A DNA stretch of 64,000 bases from Planctomycetota bacterium. Lineage in GTDB: Bacteria; Planctomycetota; Phycisphaerae; Phycisphaerales; SM1A02. How positions within the stretch are numbered: the stretch's first letter is position 1; the number at the start of each line of letters is the position of its first letter. Shown here in pieces: positions 34,659 through 42,934 of the stretch. The notes below the pieces were generated by a model. That model was not told the DNA's origin. It worked only from the letters and a program-made list of their open reading frames with translations, and did not search any database. The DNA lies in NCBI GenBank assembly GCA_024230295.1, contig JAAERN010000001.1, positions 1 to 64,000 on the forward strand, in the 5' to 3' direction. Both the position numbers and the translations under genes were made by a program.

Positions 34659-36284
34659 ATGAAGTGCCAGAGACTCGGATTCGTGGTTGCAGCCGCCATG
34701 CTTGGCGGCGGCGTGAGCATGGCCGCGGATCAGCCGGTGCTGCAGGATGGTTCTCTTCAATTCCCGGAAGGGGCAGCGATCCCGAAGTCATTGACGCCCG
34801 TCGAGGCCTCATGGATTGAGCGTCATCCCCTTGGTGCTGGACGAGTCGCAACGGCCCCGCCGGTCGGACCCATTCGAGCCGCAAGTGAGTATGAGCCGAT
34901 GGCTGGCATCCTTCTGGCTTGGGAGGGCGGCAGTTCCTATACGAATATCGTTCGGCAGATGGCTGTGCAGATCACGACGACTGGTGAGGCCGATGTCTTC
35001 GTCGCCTGTGACAGCAACAGTGAGGCCAACACGGTCACGTCAACGCTGTCCAGTTATGGCGCGAACATGAGCCGCGTCCACACCGTTGTGCGGTCGACCG
35101 ATACGATCTGGATTCGCGACTACGGGCCGAGGTATGTCTTCGAGGGCGACTGCCGCGCTATCGTTGACCATGTCTACAACAGACCAAGGCCAAATGACGA
35201 CGACTACTCCTCGTACTTCAAGAACATTGTCGGTCATGCCTATTACGAGCACGACCTGGTGCACGGTGGTGGCAACTATCACTTGAATTCAAACGGTGTT
35301 TCCGCTGCAACGGAACTTATCCTCAACGAGAATCCAGGGATGAGCGAGGCTCAGATCGTCGATGTCTGGCGAAACTTCCAGAATGTCGAGACGCATATCC
35401 ACGATGCGTTCCCCACCTCGGTTGACTCAACGCAGCACATCGACATGTGGATGCAGATCTTCGATGACACATCCATCATCATCAGCGACTGGCCTGACGA
35501 CAGCGGCAGTATCCAAGATCAGATTTGCGACGGTGCTACTGCGTACTACGAGGCGCTTGGCTGGACGGTGTGGCGCACGCCCGCCTTCGACTCCGGCTGG
35601 ACGCATTGGACCTACACGAACATGGTGCTATGCAACGATCTCGTGCTTCTTCCGAAGTATTCAGAGATTTCAGATACCTACGACACGCAGGCCCTCAATG
35701 TCGTGCAGGCGGCCATGCCTGAGCGGCAGGTTGTGCAGATCACATGTGACAATCTCGCCAACTCGGCTGGGGTCATGCACTGCATCTGCATGCACTTGCC
35801 GGCCCATGCCGGCGGTGTGAATCCGACGACCTGCGTTCGAACGCCCAGCGGCGGCCAGTACGATCCGGGCGATGTTGTTCCCGTGTCGTGGATCTCGGAC
35901 GACGATGAATTTGACGTCGTCAATGTAGACATCGAGTTCTCGGCCGACGGTGGCAGTTCATGGTCGACTGTGGCGAGCGGCACGGCCGATGACGGCGCCT
36001 ACAACTGGACGGTTCCGGATGTGGCGACTGACAATGGCTTGCTCCGAGTGCTCGGACGCGATGGCGACGGCAACGTTGGTGGTGACACCAGCGGCGTCTT
36101 CGGGATCGAGGGCACGACTGTCCCGGGCGACGTTGATGGTGACGGCGTGTGCGGTGTCAACGACATCCTGCTCGTGGTCGGATTATGGGGACCGTGTGCG
36201 CCGCCATGCCCAGCCGATCTTGATGGCGACGGTGAAGTCGGCGTCGATGACATGCTGCTGATACTTGGATACTTCGGCGGCTGA
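34659..36284 (+). CDS. Secreted peptidylarginine-deiminase-like enzyme with dockerin-like tail
   Basis: 541 residues from ATG 34659 (AGGAG six bases upstream; the preceding GTG is too close to it). Signal peptide MKCQRLGFVVAAAMLGGGVSMA. Residues ~75-385 carry the bacterial PAD / agmatine deiminase fold: IWIRDYGP (catalytic Asp), LVHGGGNY, QHIDMWMQI (catalytic His) and GVMHCICMHLP (nucleophilic Cys). A secreted member with signal peptide is closer in style to Porphyromonas-type PAD than to cytoplasmic agmatine deiminase, but the substrate (peptidyl-arginine, free arginine or agmatine) is not shown by sequence. A Ig-like/fibronectin-like domain (WISDDDEFDVVNVDI, YNWTVPDV) and a dockerin-like tail (DVDGDGVCGVNDILLVVGLWGPC; DLDGDGEVGVDDMLL) follow. 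Confidence 0.85.
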   Translation: MKCQRLGFVVAAAMLGGGVSMAADQPVLQDGSLQFPEGAAIPKSLTPVEASWIERHPLGAGRVATAPPVGPIRAASEYEPMAGILLAWEGGSSYTNIVRQMAVQITTTGEADVFVACDSNSEANTVTSTLSSYGANMSRVHTVVRSTDTIWIRDYGPRYVFEGDCRAIVDHVYNRPRPNDDDYSSYFKNIVGHAYYEHDLVHGGGNYHLNSNGVSAATELILNENPGMSEAQIVDVWRNFQNVETHIHDAFPTSVDSTQHIDMWMQIFDDTSIIISDWPDDSGSIQDQICDGATAYYEALGWTVWRTPAFDSGWTHWTYTNMVLCNDLVLLPKYSEISDTYDTQALNVVQAAMPERQVVQITCDNLANSAGVMHCICMHLPAHAGGVNPTTCVRTPSGGQYDPGDVVPVSWISDDDEFDVVNVDIEFSADGGSSWSTVASGTADDGAYNWTVPDVATDNGLLRVLGRDGDGNVGGDTSGVFGIEGTTVPGDVDGDGVCGVNDILLVVGLWGPCAPPCPADLDGDGEVGVDDMLLILGYFGG

Positions 36285-36299
36285 TTGGCTGCCGGTTCG

Positions 36300-36761
36300 T
36301 CACGGAGCCTCGCGCAGCTTGCCCGAGAGAACATAGTCGAGGATTTGTACGACCTGTTCAGGTGTGCGGCATACGGCCTGCGCTGCTGCATCAACTTCCT
36401 TGAGGGCGTGGTCAAGTTGCTCATCATGGAGGGTGACCAGCGATATGCCCGCTGCAACAGCCAATCCTGCATCGAAAGCAGCGTTCCACTGTCGATACTT
36501 CTCACCGAACCGAACGACGATGAGGTCGGCCGACGCAATGGCCGATCGCGTTCGGATGGCATTAATGCCAGCTCCGGTGCGGTCGTGCCAGAACGGTGTG
36601 GGCTGATCGCCGAGGATGGCGGCGCCGCATGCATCGCTGTCTTCATGGATGGTGACGGGTGATACCAGATCCACATCCAAGTGCAGCTCGCGGATACCAC
36701 TTGCGATGGCATCACGCCACGCCGAATGAATCTCGCCTGCCAGATACACGGTGAACGCCAC
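36300..36761 (-). CDS. ytoQ: YtoQ family protein
   Basis: 153 residues from GTG 36761. It opens FTVYLAGEIHSAWRD, the hallmark of the YtoQ family (nucleoside deoxyribosyltransferase-like Rossmann fold), followed by SPVTIHEDSD, FWHDRTGAGINAIRTR, SADLIVVRFGEKYRQWNAAFDAGLA and ISLVTLH. The second half resembles the substrate-cleft region of nucleoside 2-deoxyribosyltransferases, but no activity is established for the family as far as I know. It lies 6 bases after greA on the same strand and is surely co-transcribed. Convergent with the deiminase gene, 15 bases apart. Confidence 0.8.
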   Translation of the reverse strand: MAFTVYLAGEIHSAWRDAIASGIRELHLDVDLVSPVTIHEDSDACGAAILGDQPTPFWHDRTGAGINAIRTRSAIASADLIVVRFGEKYRQWNAAFDAGLAVAAGISLVTLHDEQLDHALKEVDAAAQAVCRTPEQVVQILDYVLSGKLREAP

Positions 36762-36767
36762 GCCGGG

Positions 36768-37235
36768 TCAGTCCAGTATCTCGACGATTTCGAAGGTGCG
36801 CGCACCCTGTGGGAGGTCAACTCGAATGGTCTCGCCGACCTTGGCCTTGAACAGAGACTGTCCGAGGTTTGATCCACTGGTGACTTCGAGGTATTCCATA
36901 TCGAAGCGGCCGCTGCTTTCGCCGACGAGTTTGTAGAGATCCTCGTCGTCGGTATCGGTGTCTCGAAGCTTGACCATACTGCCGAGGAAGACCATGCCGT
37001 CGGGCGTATCGGCGGGATCAGCGACCACTGCGGTGGCGAGTTTCTCTTCGATCATCTTGATCTTCGCCTGGTTCATTCCCTTGTCCTCGCGGGCGGCGTG
37101 GTACTCGGCGTTCTCCTTGAGATCTCCGAGTTCGCGAGCCTTCGCGATTCGATCGGTGATCTGAGAGTCGGCCTGATGCCGATTTGCCAGTTCAGCCTCG
37201 AGAAGTTCCTTTTCCTCGGCGGTGATGTATTCCAT
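36768..37235 (-). CDS. greA: Transcription elongation factor GreA
   Basis: 155 residues. The N-terminal coiled coil contains RIAKARELGDLKENAEYHAARED with the tip acidic residues (D and E in GDLKENAEYH) that reach into the RNA polymerase secondary channel to stimulate transcript cleavage. The C-terminal FKBP-like domain runs from VFLGSMVKLRDTDT to TFEIVEILD. Length is typical (~158). The 5' leader holds a textbook terminator hairpin with its T-run ending only 12 bases before the start codon (see 37248-37278). ytoQ follows 6 bases downstream. Confidence 0.93.
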   Translation of the reverse strand: MEYITAEEKELLEAELANRHQADSQITDRIAKARELGDLKENAEYHAAREDKGMNQAKIKMIEEKLATAVVADPADTPDGMVFLGSMVKLRDTDTDDEDLYKLVGESSGRFDMEYLEVTSGSNLGQSLFKAKVGETIRVDLPQGARTFEIVEILD

Positions 37236-37247
37236 GGGAGGGACTCC

Positions 37248-37278
37248 AAAAAAGGGCCGTCCCGGCTCAACCGGGACG
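37248..37278 (-). terminator. Terminator-like hairpin in the greA leader (possible attenuator)
   Basis: On the minus strand CGTCCCGG-TTGAG-CCGGGACG is followed by GCCCTTTTTTGGAG and then greA. The 8-bp G:C-rich stem plus six T is a strong intrinsic terminator shape. Because it lies between any upstream promoter and greA, polymerase must read through it to express the gene; GGAG right after the T-run is the probable ribosome site. Confidence 0.7.
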
Positions 37279-37463
37279 CTTCGCGCCGAGTGTGGCGACC
37301 TGAAGCCGTTCCGTCAAGCCGTCATCCGGAAATCCTTTGGACGAACCCTTGCAGCAGGGTTTTTGCTGCCATCCCCGTCCCCTGTAGACCGCTTGAGTGG
37401 GCCGATTGGCCACGTGCGGACGCCTCGATGCAGCATTGGTCAGCATGCACGATCATGGAGGGC

Positions 37464-38399
37464 ATGCGGCTCGCAGCAATCGATGTCGGGACACAGAGCG
37501 TCAAGCTCTCGGTCGGCAAGGTGATGCCCGATGGGACGATTCACATCATCGACCGTCATCGGATGACCGCCCAACTGTCGATGAGTGAGGCCACAGGAGT
37601 AATCGGTGCAGATGCCATCAACCACGTGGCGGAGCGCGTCGCGGAGGCATGTGATCGTGCTCGCTCGCTCGGCGCTGCCAGAATCTGCGTGGTTGGCACC
37701 AGCGCTCCGCGTGAAGCGGTGAACGCGGCTGCGCTTCAGGAGGCGGTTGCGGCAGCGTGCGGAGTCGACCTGCGGTTGATCACGGGAGAAGAAGAGGCCA
37801 GATTGGCCTGGGATGCGGTATCGAGTTCACTTGCTGATGATGAGTCCGCCGCGCTCGTCGATGTCGGCGGTGGCAGTACCGAGGTCGTGTTCGGCCAGGG
37901 CGCGAGTATCGGGTTTGCGGTCAGCATGCCAATGGGAGCGGTTCGGTGTGCCGATCGCTTCGCATTGCGCGAGCGTGTAAGTCCGGAGGCCCGCCGTGAA
38001 CTTGAGCAGTGGATCGATCAGTGCCTGCCAAGAGCGGGTGTGCCGAGAGGTGAGGGTGTGGGGCGAGTGTTTGCAACCGGCGGCACTGTGACGGTGCTCA
38101 CAATGTTGGCGCGGACTGGAATGAAACTTCCTCATGATCAGCAGTCGCTGGCAGGCAAGGTGGACGGGGCGACGCTCACGACACCGTGCATTCGCGAAAC
38201 AATTGAATCACTTGCTTCGATGAACAGCCAGCAACGCGCTGCAGCGACTGGTCTCTCGACACTCCGATCCGAAGTGATCACTCCCGGCGGCCTTATTCTG
38301 GACCGCGTACTTCGGTGGATCGGCGCCGAAGCGTGTGAAGTACGCGAACTCGGTCTTCGTGATGGCATGCTGCGGCGGATGGCCGCCGATGCAATGTAA
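37464..38399 (+). CDS. Ppx/GppA family phosphatase
   Basis: 311 residues from ATG 37464 (GGAGG is only 2 bases away, so ATG 37455 or another start is possible; the frame runs up to 37098). MRLAAIDVGTQSVKLSVG is the actin-like phosphate-1 loop, where most members read DIGSNS/DxGSNT; here it is DVGTQS. LVDVGGGSTEVVFG is the phosphate-2 loop, SAPREAVNAA matches the T/S-[AS]-x-RxA-x-N motif, and VFATGGTVTVL the adenosine loop. The family hydrolyses polyphosphate or pppGpp to ppGpp; the short ~310-residue form lacks the C-terminal HD-like domain of E. coli Ppx/GppA. It diverges from greA. Confidence 0.85.
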   Translation: MRLAAIDVGTQSVKLSVGKVMPDGTIHIIDRHRMTAQLSMSEATGVIGADAINHVAERVAEACDRARSLGAARICVVGTSAPREAVNAAALQEAVAAACGVDLRLITGEEEARLAWDAVSSSLADDESAALVDVGGGSTEVVFGQGASIGFAVSMPMGAVRCADRFALRERVSPEARRELEQWIDQCLPRAGVPRGEGVGRVFATGGTVTVLTMLARTGMKLPHDQQSLAGKVDGATLTTPCIRETIESLASMNSQQRAAATGLSTLRSEVITPGGLILDRVLRWIGAEACEVRELGLRDGMLRRMAADAM

Positions 38400-38418
38400 G
38401 GATCACCCAGCCGCGGCA

Positions 38419-39024
38419 CTACCCGTGCCAGAAGGGCCTGCTGCCGAGGGGTCGATGGTCAATGGCGTTTCGTGGGGCAGGACATACCTGAACGCAGACG
38501 CCGCAGCCTGTGCAGTGTCCGGGGTCGATGATTGGTCGCTGCTCTGCGTCGACACTGATCACACCATCAACAGGACACTGGTCTACGCACAGTCTGCATG
38601 GTTGACCACGCCAGGCAAGGCAGGCGATGGCGTCCACTCGCGCTGTTGCCATTGTCAGCGGTAACTCGGATCGCAGTACGCCTGGTTCACAGGCGGTGAT
38701 GCACGGCGTGTCACTGCACATGACGCACGACTGGCGAATGGCATCGATGAACGGAGTCCCCGCACGCCTTTCGCCGCTCTCAGGCGGTGCCCACCGAATG
38801 GCTTGAGGCGGGCAGGCAGTCACACAGTCGCCGCATCTGGTGCACGAAGCGAGAAACTGTCCTTCCGCAACCGCGCCGGGTGGCCGCTGCAAAAGTGTGA
38901 GAGAGAGGTCCTGTTTGGCAACGCCGCGGCCGGCTGCGGCTCCTCGCCTTGCTGCTTCTTGGATTGGCCGAAAGAGCTTGCCGCGGAAGAAGTCGCGGCG
39001 TGTCATGTTCGGTTCTTTCGGCAT
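38419..39024 (-). CDS. Ferredoxin-type 4Fe-4S protein, NapF-like
   Basis: 201 residues from the ATG at 39024; ATG 39006 is an alternative. Four cysteine clusters are visible: CTRCGDCVTACP, CVMCSDTPCITACEP, CRLCVDQCP and CTGCGVCVQVCP, enough for up to four 4Fe-4S clusters as in NapF/NapG/MauM-type proteins. The N-terminus reads MTRRDFFRGKLF, a twin-Arg-like motif, but no hydrophobic stretch follows, so export is doubtful and a cytoplasmic NapF-like role is more likely. No nitrate reductase or other redox operon is adjacent; the divergent neighbour is an MFS transporter. Function beyond electron transfer or cluster assembly is unknown. Confidence 0.82.
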   Translation of the reverse strand: MPKEPNMTRRDFFRGKLFRPIQEAARRGAAAGRGVAKQDLSLTLLQRPPGAVAEGQFLASCTRCGDCVTACPPQAIRWAPPESGERRAGTPFIDAIRQSCVMCSDTPCITACEPGVLRSELPLTMATARVDAIACLAWRGQPCRLCVDQCPVDGVISVDAEQRPIIDPGHCTGCGVCVQVCPAPRNAIDHRPLGSRPFWHG

Positions 39025-39094
39025 GGCCCCAATGGTATCGCCAGTGAGCATGTGGCTTCTGAGGTGGGTGGGTTGGACTGTTACTATCGCGGCC

Positions 39095-40369
39095 ATGGCA
39101 GAGCCACGGCATGGCGCATATCCGGCAGGGCGTCGCCGGGCTTGGTTGTACTGGTCCCTTCCGGCGATCTTCTTTCTGTATGAGTTCATGCTTCGGGTGT
39201 CGCCGAGCGTGGCTGAGCAGACCATACAAACTGAATTCGCCGTGACTGCCGGAACCTTCGGATTTGCCATGGGCCTCTACTACTACTCGTACGCGCCGAT
39301 GCAATTACTCGTCGGAGTGCTGCTTGATGCGTTTGGCAGCCGGCGCCCGTTGGCGGTGGCGTGTCTCGTCGCTGGCGCTGGCGCCGCATTGTTTGCGATG
39401 GCAGGATCGATCGAAATGCTTGGCGGGGGCAGATTCCTTGCGGGCCTTGGGTCATCCGTTGCCTACGTGGGCACGATCTACGTGGCGAGCGTCTGGTTTC
39501 CAGCGACGCGTATTGCGCTGCTGGCCGGCGTCACAGCAGCACTCGGAATGACCGGGGCGATTGCCGGTGAGACGCTGCTTGTGTGGGTCGACGGATCGTT
39601 TGGGTGGCGAGAAGTCATGTGGGGATTCGCGATTCTCGGCGGCTTGATCGGTATCGGTATCTGGCTGGTGGTTCCCCGACGGCCGGCCTGGCTGGAGATT
39701 CGGGTGTCTGCGTCTCGGGAGGCGCATGGAAGCAGTGTGTTCTGCGGCCTCTGGTGTGTTCTCCGAAACAAGCACACGTGGATTCTCTCTGTGGTCGCCG
39801 GCTTTATGTACTTGCCCATCGGAGTCTTTGCCGCCATGTGGGGCGATCGGTATCTCGCAGAGAGTCTTGAGATGGGGGCGGCCCCCGCAGCGAATGCGGA
39901 CGCCATGATGTTTGTGGGCTTTGGGATCGCGGCGCCGCTGCTCGGCTGGTTCTCCGACCGAACAGGCAGACGACGCAGTGTGTTGCTGATCGGCACAATC
40001 ATCGGGCTGATTGGCACCATCGGCGTGCTGCTTGTGCCTCCATCGATGGCGTGGCCCTGCTTCCCCTTGCTCTTTGTGGTTGGCTTCGGTATCGGCGGAA
40101 TCGTGATTGCCTTTCCCTTCGCCATGGATCTGAACCCGTACCACGCTCGCGGCGCGGCGATCACGTTCCTCAACTTCTTTCAGATGCTGCTTGCCGGGGT
40201 GGGGCAGTGGGTCGTCGGCTTGCTCTTGGATATGGGAAGTAACGATGCCATTGCTGGGCAATACTCCCAAGAGGACTTCCAGAGGGCCTTTCTGATTCTT
40301 CCGGCGGGGCTGGTTGTGGCGATCGTGCTGCTGCTGCTGCTGCGAGAGCCATCGAGGGTTGATGATTGA
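39095..40369 (+). CDS. MFS transporter
   Basis: 424 residues from ATG 39095; the frame extends upstream to 38840, but that part lies antisense to the ferredoxin gene. Twelve membrane helices are predicted. FFLYEFMLRVSPSVAEQTIQ in the first helix and LLDAFGSRRPLAVACLV after helix 2 fit the major facilitator superfamily; DRTGRRRSVLL is the equivalent motif A in the second half. A central hydrophilic loop lies near residues 195-220. Sequence resemblance is to broad organic-anion or nitrate-type MFS carriers; no substrate can be named. The 70-base gap to the divergent ferredoxin gene is a likely shared promoter region. Confidence 0.8.
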   Translation: MAEPRHGAYPAGRRRAWLYWSLPAIFFLYEFMLRVSPSVAEQTIQTEFAVTAGTFGFAMGLYYYSYAPMQLLVGVLLDAFGSRRPLAVACLVAGAGAALFAMAGSIEMLGGGRFLAGLGSSVAYVGTIYVASVWFPATRIALLAGVTAALGMTGAIAGETLLVWVDGSFGWREVMWGFAILGGLIGIGIWLVVPRRPAWLEIRVSASREAHGSSVFCGLWCVLRNKHTWILSVVAGFMYLPIGVFAAMWGDRYLAESLEMGAAPAANADAMMFVGFGIAAPLLGWFSDRTGRRRSVLLIGTIIGLIGTIGVLLVPPSMAWPCFPLLFVVGFGIGGIVIAFPFAMDLNPYHARGAAITFLNFFQMLLAGVGQWVVGLLLDMGSNDAIAGQYSQEDFQRAFLILPAGLVVAIVLLLLLREPSRVDD

Positions 40370-40424
40370 CTTGGTTCTCGGGTGTGTCATACTGGGGAAG
40401 TGGGGGGAGCGAGGAGTCTTCCCG

Positions 40425-41903
40425 ATGCGATTCGGTGCAGTTGGCGTTGCGTGCTTGGTGGTATCCACAGGGGCTGTGATGGCCTTTGATGCAGCCGAGA
40501 CGCAGGAGATTCAGACGGGGCAAATCGACATCATGCGGGTCGTCGTGTCTCCCTCCAAGGGAACCTCGACGGTCACCGAACTCCGAGGCGCGTGCCCTCC
40601 GGAAATTGCCACGCATACCGATTCGGACTTTGGTCAAGGCCAATATATAATTCAGGCTGGATTTGCGCAGGGGGAGGCCGCTGGCGCATCCTGGACGCTG
40701 CCGATCGATCGGTTCCCGCTCAGGTTTGATTCCGCCGAGATCCTGTTCGCCACGTCAAACGCCTCGCAGGCGACGACAACGCAGTGGGGAGTCGAGATTT
40801 GGCAAGGCACGCCGAGCAACGGGGTCAAACTTGCTGGGTTCGAGTCGGACGACATCATCCTGCCGCATCTCACGATGCCACCAGGAACATCCGCCACGAT
40901 CATCCAGTTCATGATCGACCCAGACGACGCGGAGCAGATCTACATCAGCGACAACGGGACACATGCATACACCGTGGCGTTCAGGGTCATCGCGCACAAC
41001 CAGCCAGGCAACCCATGTATTTCTTCTCCTCCGATCTCGGCCAACGCATTCCCGACGACCGATATCAGCGGGCTCGATTCTCCCACGGGCAATTGGATTG
41101 ACATGGTGACCGGCTCCTTCTGCGTGTGCGGTCAGGGATGGAAGACATTTCAGCAGTTGCCGAGCCTGTGCACCCCCAATGGAGACTGGGTGCTTCGCTC
41201 GACTTACACGCCGTATGGATGCAACCCTGGAAGTGGCGCATGCTGCATGGCCGACGGCTCGTGCGAGAACAACACCGAGGACGCGTGTCTGATCGATGGC
41301 GGAACCTATGAGGGCGACGACAGTGATTGCGGCTCCACATCTTGCCCGCAGCCCCAAGGGGCCTGCTGCCTAGAGGACACCGGAAACTGCGTTGACTCGG
41401 AGGCAGATGTGTGCGCCGCGTTCGACGGCGTCTGGCACTACGGTGAGTCGTGCGGCTCCTATGTCTGTTTCCCGGAGGGCGCATGCTGTCTTCTGGATGG
41501 CAGTTGCCTCGATGCCCAAAGCCCCGAGACCTGCGATTCAGCTGGCGGCACCTTCCGCGGTGACGGAACAATGTGCGATACCGAGGATTGCCCAGCTCCG
41601 ACGAGCTGGTGCTGTACGGGTGATGGTGGCGACTGCTTCAACGGACTGGAAGAGGCCGACTGCATCAACTTTGGCGGCGTGTGGGGACCCGCTGGTGAGA
41701 CTTGCGACGATTCAAATGACTGCGATCTCAGTTCAGATTGCCCGGCCGATATTGATGGCTCGGGCGATGTCAGCGTGGACGATGTACTCGCTGTTCTGAG
41801 CGACTGGGGATCAACAGAACCATCGCCTGCAGATGTCAACGGGGATGGTGTTGTCGGCGTAGACGACTTGTTGGCAGTGATCGCCGCATGGGGCCCATGC
41901 TGA
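40425..41903 (+). CDS. Secreted Cys-rich repeat protein with dockerin-like tail
   Basis: 492 residues from ATG 40425 (GAGGAG eight bases upstream; the frame begins at 40314 inside the MFS gene). Signal peptide MRFGAVGVACLVVSTGAVMA. Residues ~25-265 form a beta-rich domain with few cysteines (SAEILFATSNASQATTTQWG, ANAFPTTDISGLD), with no recognised family. Four six-cysteine repeats follow (41235-41723), then a dockerin-like tail of two Asp loops (DIDGSGDVSVDDVLAVLSDWG, DVNGDGVVGVDDLLAV) ending AAWGPC at the very C-terminus. No catalytic motif is seen. It is probably a structural or binding component of the extracellular matrix (inference). Confidence 0.75.
   Translation: MRFGAVGVACLVVSTGAVMAFDAAETQEIQTGQIDIMRVVVSPSKGTSTVTELRGACPPEIATHTDSDFGQGQYIIQAGFAQGEAAGASWTLPIDRFPLRFDSAEILFATSNASQATTTQWGVEIWQGTPSNGVKLAGFESDDIILPHLTMPPGTSATIIQFMIDPDDAEQIYISDNGTHAYTVAFRVIAHNQPGNPCISSPPISANAFPTTDISGLDSPTGNWIDMVTGSFCVCGQGWKTFQQLPSLCTPNGDWVLRSTYTPYGCNPGSGACCMADGSCENNTEDACLIDGGTYEGDDSDCGSTSCPQPQGACCLEDTGNCVDSEADVCAAFDGVWHYGESCGSYVCFPEGACCLLDGSCLDAQSPETCDSAGGTFRGDGTMCDTEDCPAPTSWCCTGDGGDCFNGLEEADCINFGGVWGPAGETCDDSNDCDLSSDCPADIDGSGDVSVDDVLAVLSDWGSTEPSPADVNGDGVVGVDDLLAVIAAWGPC
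41235..41723 (+). repeat. Four six-cysteine protein repeats
   Basis: Same repeat type as in the two proteases: GACCMADGSC..., GACCLEDTGNC..., GACCLLDGSC..., SWCCTGDGGDC..., each closing with GG-x-[YFW]-x-G and two more cysteines. Together with those at 15551-15898, 18267-18497 and 18946-19055, ten copies occur in three genes. Confidence 0.75.
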
Positions 41904-41947
41904 CGGCATCGTTGCTTCGGGGTGATGTTGTCTGGTCGAGCCGAGTT

Positions 41948-42682
41948 TCAGCGGCGGCGGCGACGTCGGCCAAGCGTGCCGGCTGCGAGTACGGATAGCA
42001 GGGCTGCGCCGGGTGCCGGTACAAACGCGACGGCACCCAACGAAATGACATGATCGTCAGGGAACTCGATCGTGTCCGCGGTCTCCCATCCGCCCGATCC
42101 GGTGAATGAAATCAGTTGGACGAAGTCGATCTGAAAAAGGCCCAGATCGATCAGTTGCATTTCGGCCGTCTGCCCGTCAAGCATGCTTGCCAGAGCGAGT
42201 GCCTCATAGCTCAGCCCCTGCTCCCATTGGAAGGCACCGCTACCGGACATGAGTTCATCGCCAGCGGGAGAGACCGACCAGTTGCCGCCCGAGTTGAGAT
42301 TGACCAGGCTCGTATCCTCATTGCCTGACCAAGCCAAGCTGACGCCCAGCAAGGAGAGTGGAGGGATTCCGTCGCTGAAGCCATCGTCCCCGTCGAACAG
42401 TGATACGAGCGTGAGTCCACGCGCCGTGTTGGCGGCGAATATCGTCAACCGCCGCTCAGTCTCGATGCCGTTGGCAATGAGTGTGTCATTTAAAGTCTGC
42501 AAGTCTGAGGTCGTAATGAACGAGCCAGCCTCTGCAAACATGCTGGGGAGTGTTCCAGCGATCAGATCAACATCGCCGTCATCCGTCTGGATGGTGACGC
42601 CGTTGCCAGCAAGCGTGCTTGACGCGATCGCCATGGCTGTCGTGATTGCCATGTACCCGAACGTCTGTCTGATAGTGGTCAC
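41948..42682 (-). CDS. Secreted protein with PEP-CTERM-like tail
   Basis: 244 residues from GTG 42682. Signal peptide MTTIRQTFGYMAITTAMAIASSTLA. The mature body is beta-rich (LTIFAANTARGLTLVSLFDGD, LLGVSLAWSGNEDTSLVN) and has no family I know. The C-terminus is FVPAPGAALLSVLAAG-TLGRRRRRR: a VPAPG motif, one hydrophobic helix and an Arg run, the PEP-CTERM/exosortase sorting layout. It therefore belongs with the protein at 26457 as a presumed exosortase substrate, while most other exported proteins here use dockerin-like tails. Convergent with the Cys-rich protein gene. Confidence 0.75.
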   Translation of the reverse strand: MTTIRQTFGYMAITTAMAIASSTLAGNGVTIQTDDGDVDLIAGTLPSMFAEAGSFITTSDLQTLNDTLIANGIETERRLTIFAANTARGLTLVSLFDGDDGFSDGIPPLSLLGVSLAWSGNEDTSLVNLNSGGNWSVSPAGDELMSGSGAFQWEQGLSYEALALASMLDGQTAEMQLIDLGLFQIDFVQLISFTGSGGWETADTIEFPDDHVISLGAVAFVPAPGAALLSVLAAGTLGRRRRRR

Positions 42683-42934
42683 TTCTCTTACTTCCCTCAG
42701 GTCTATCCGGCACAGATCACTCCCTCGGAGAAATCATTAAACCATTGGCATTGAGCCGGATACGAGCCTTAATACCATACAGCACGCGTGGCTGGGCTCC
42801 AAGAGGACATGCGGTGAATTTGCGGTGAGGGATCCTAGATTCCGCAGAATCCATTCAATTGTCCAGAGAACATCAAGGAAACGAGGTTCTGAGGCCCCTG
42901 AGATCCTCATTTGCAGTGGCAGGAGGCGATGGCT

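Noticed and set aside
38419-40369. Considered as a nitrate assimilation or respiration locus (NapF-like plus MFS)
   Set aside because: No reductase subunit, and the MFS protein lacks a clear nitrate-carrier signature.
39452-40468. 338-codon minus-strand frame opposite the MFS gene
   Set aside because: Rich in His, Arg, Asn and Gln with no hydrophobic or domain pattern; the MFS frame is convincing.
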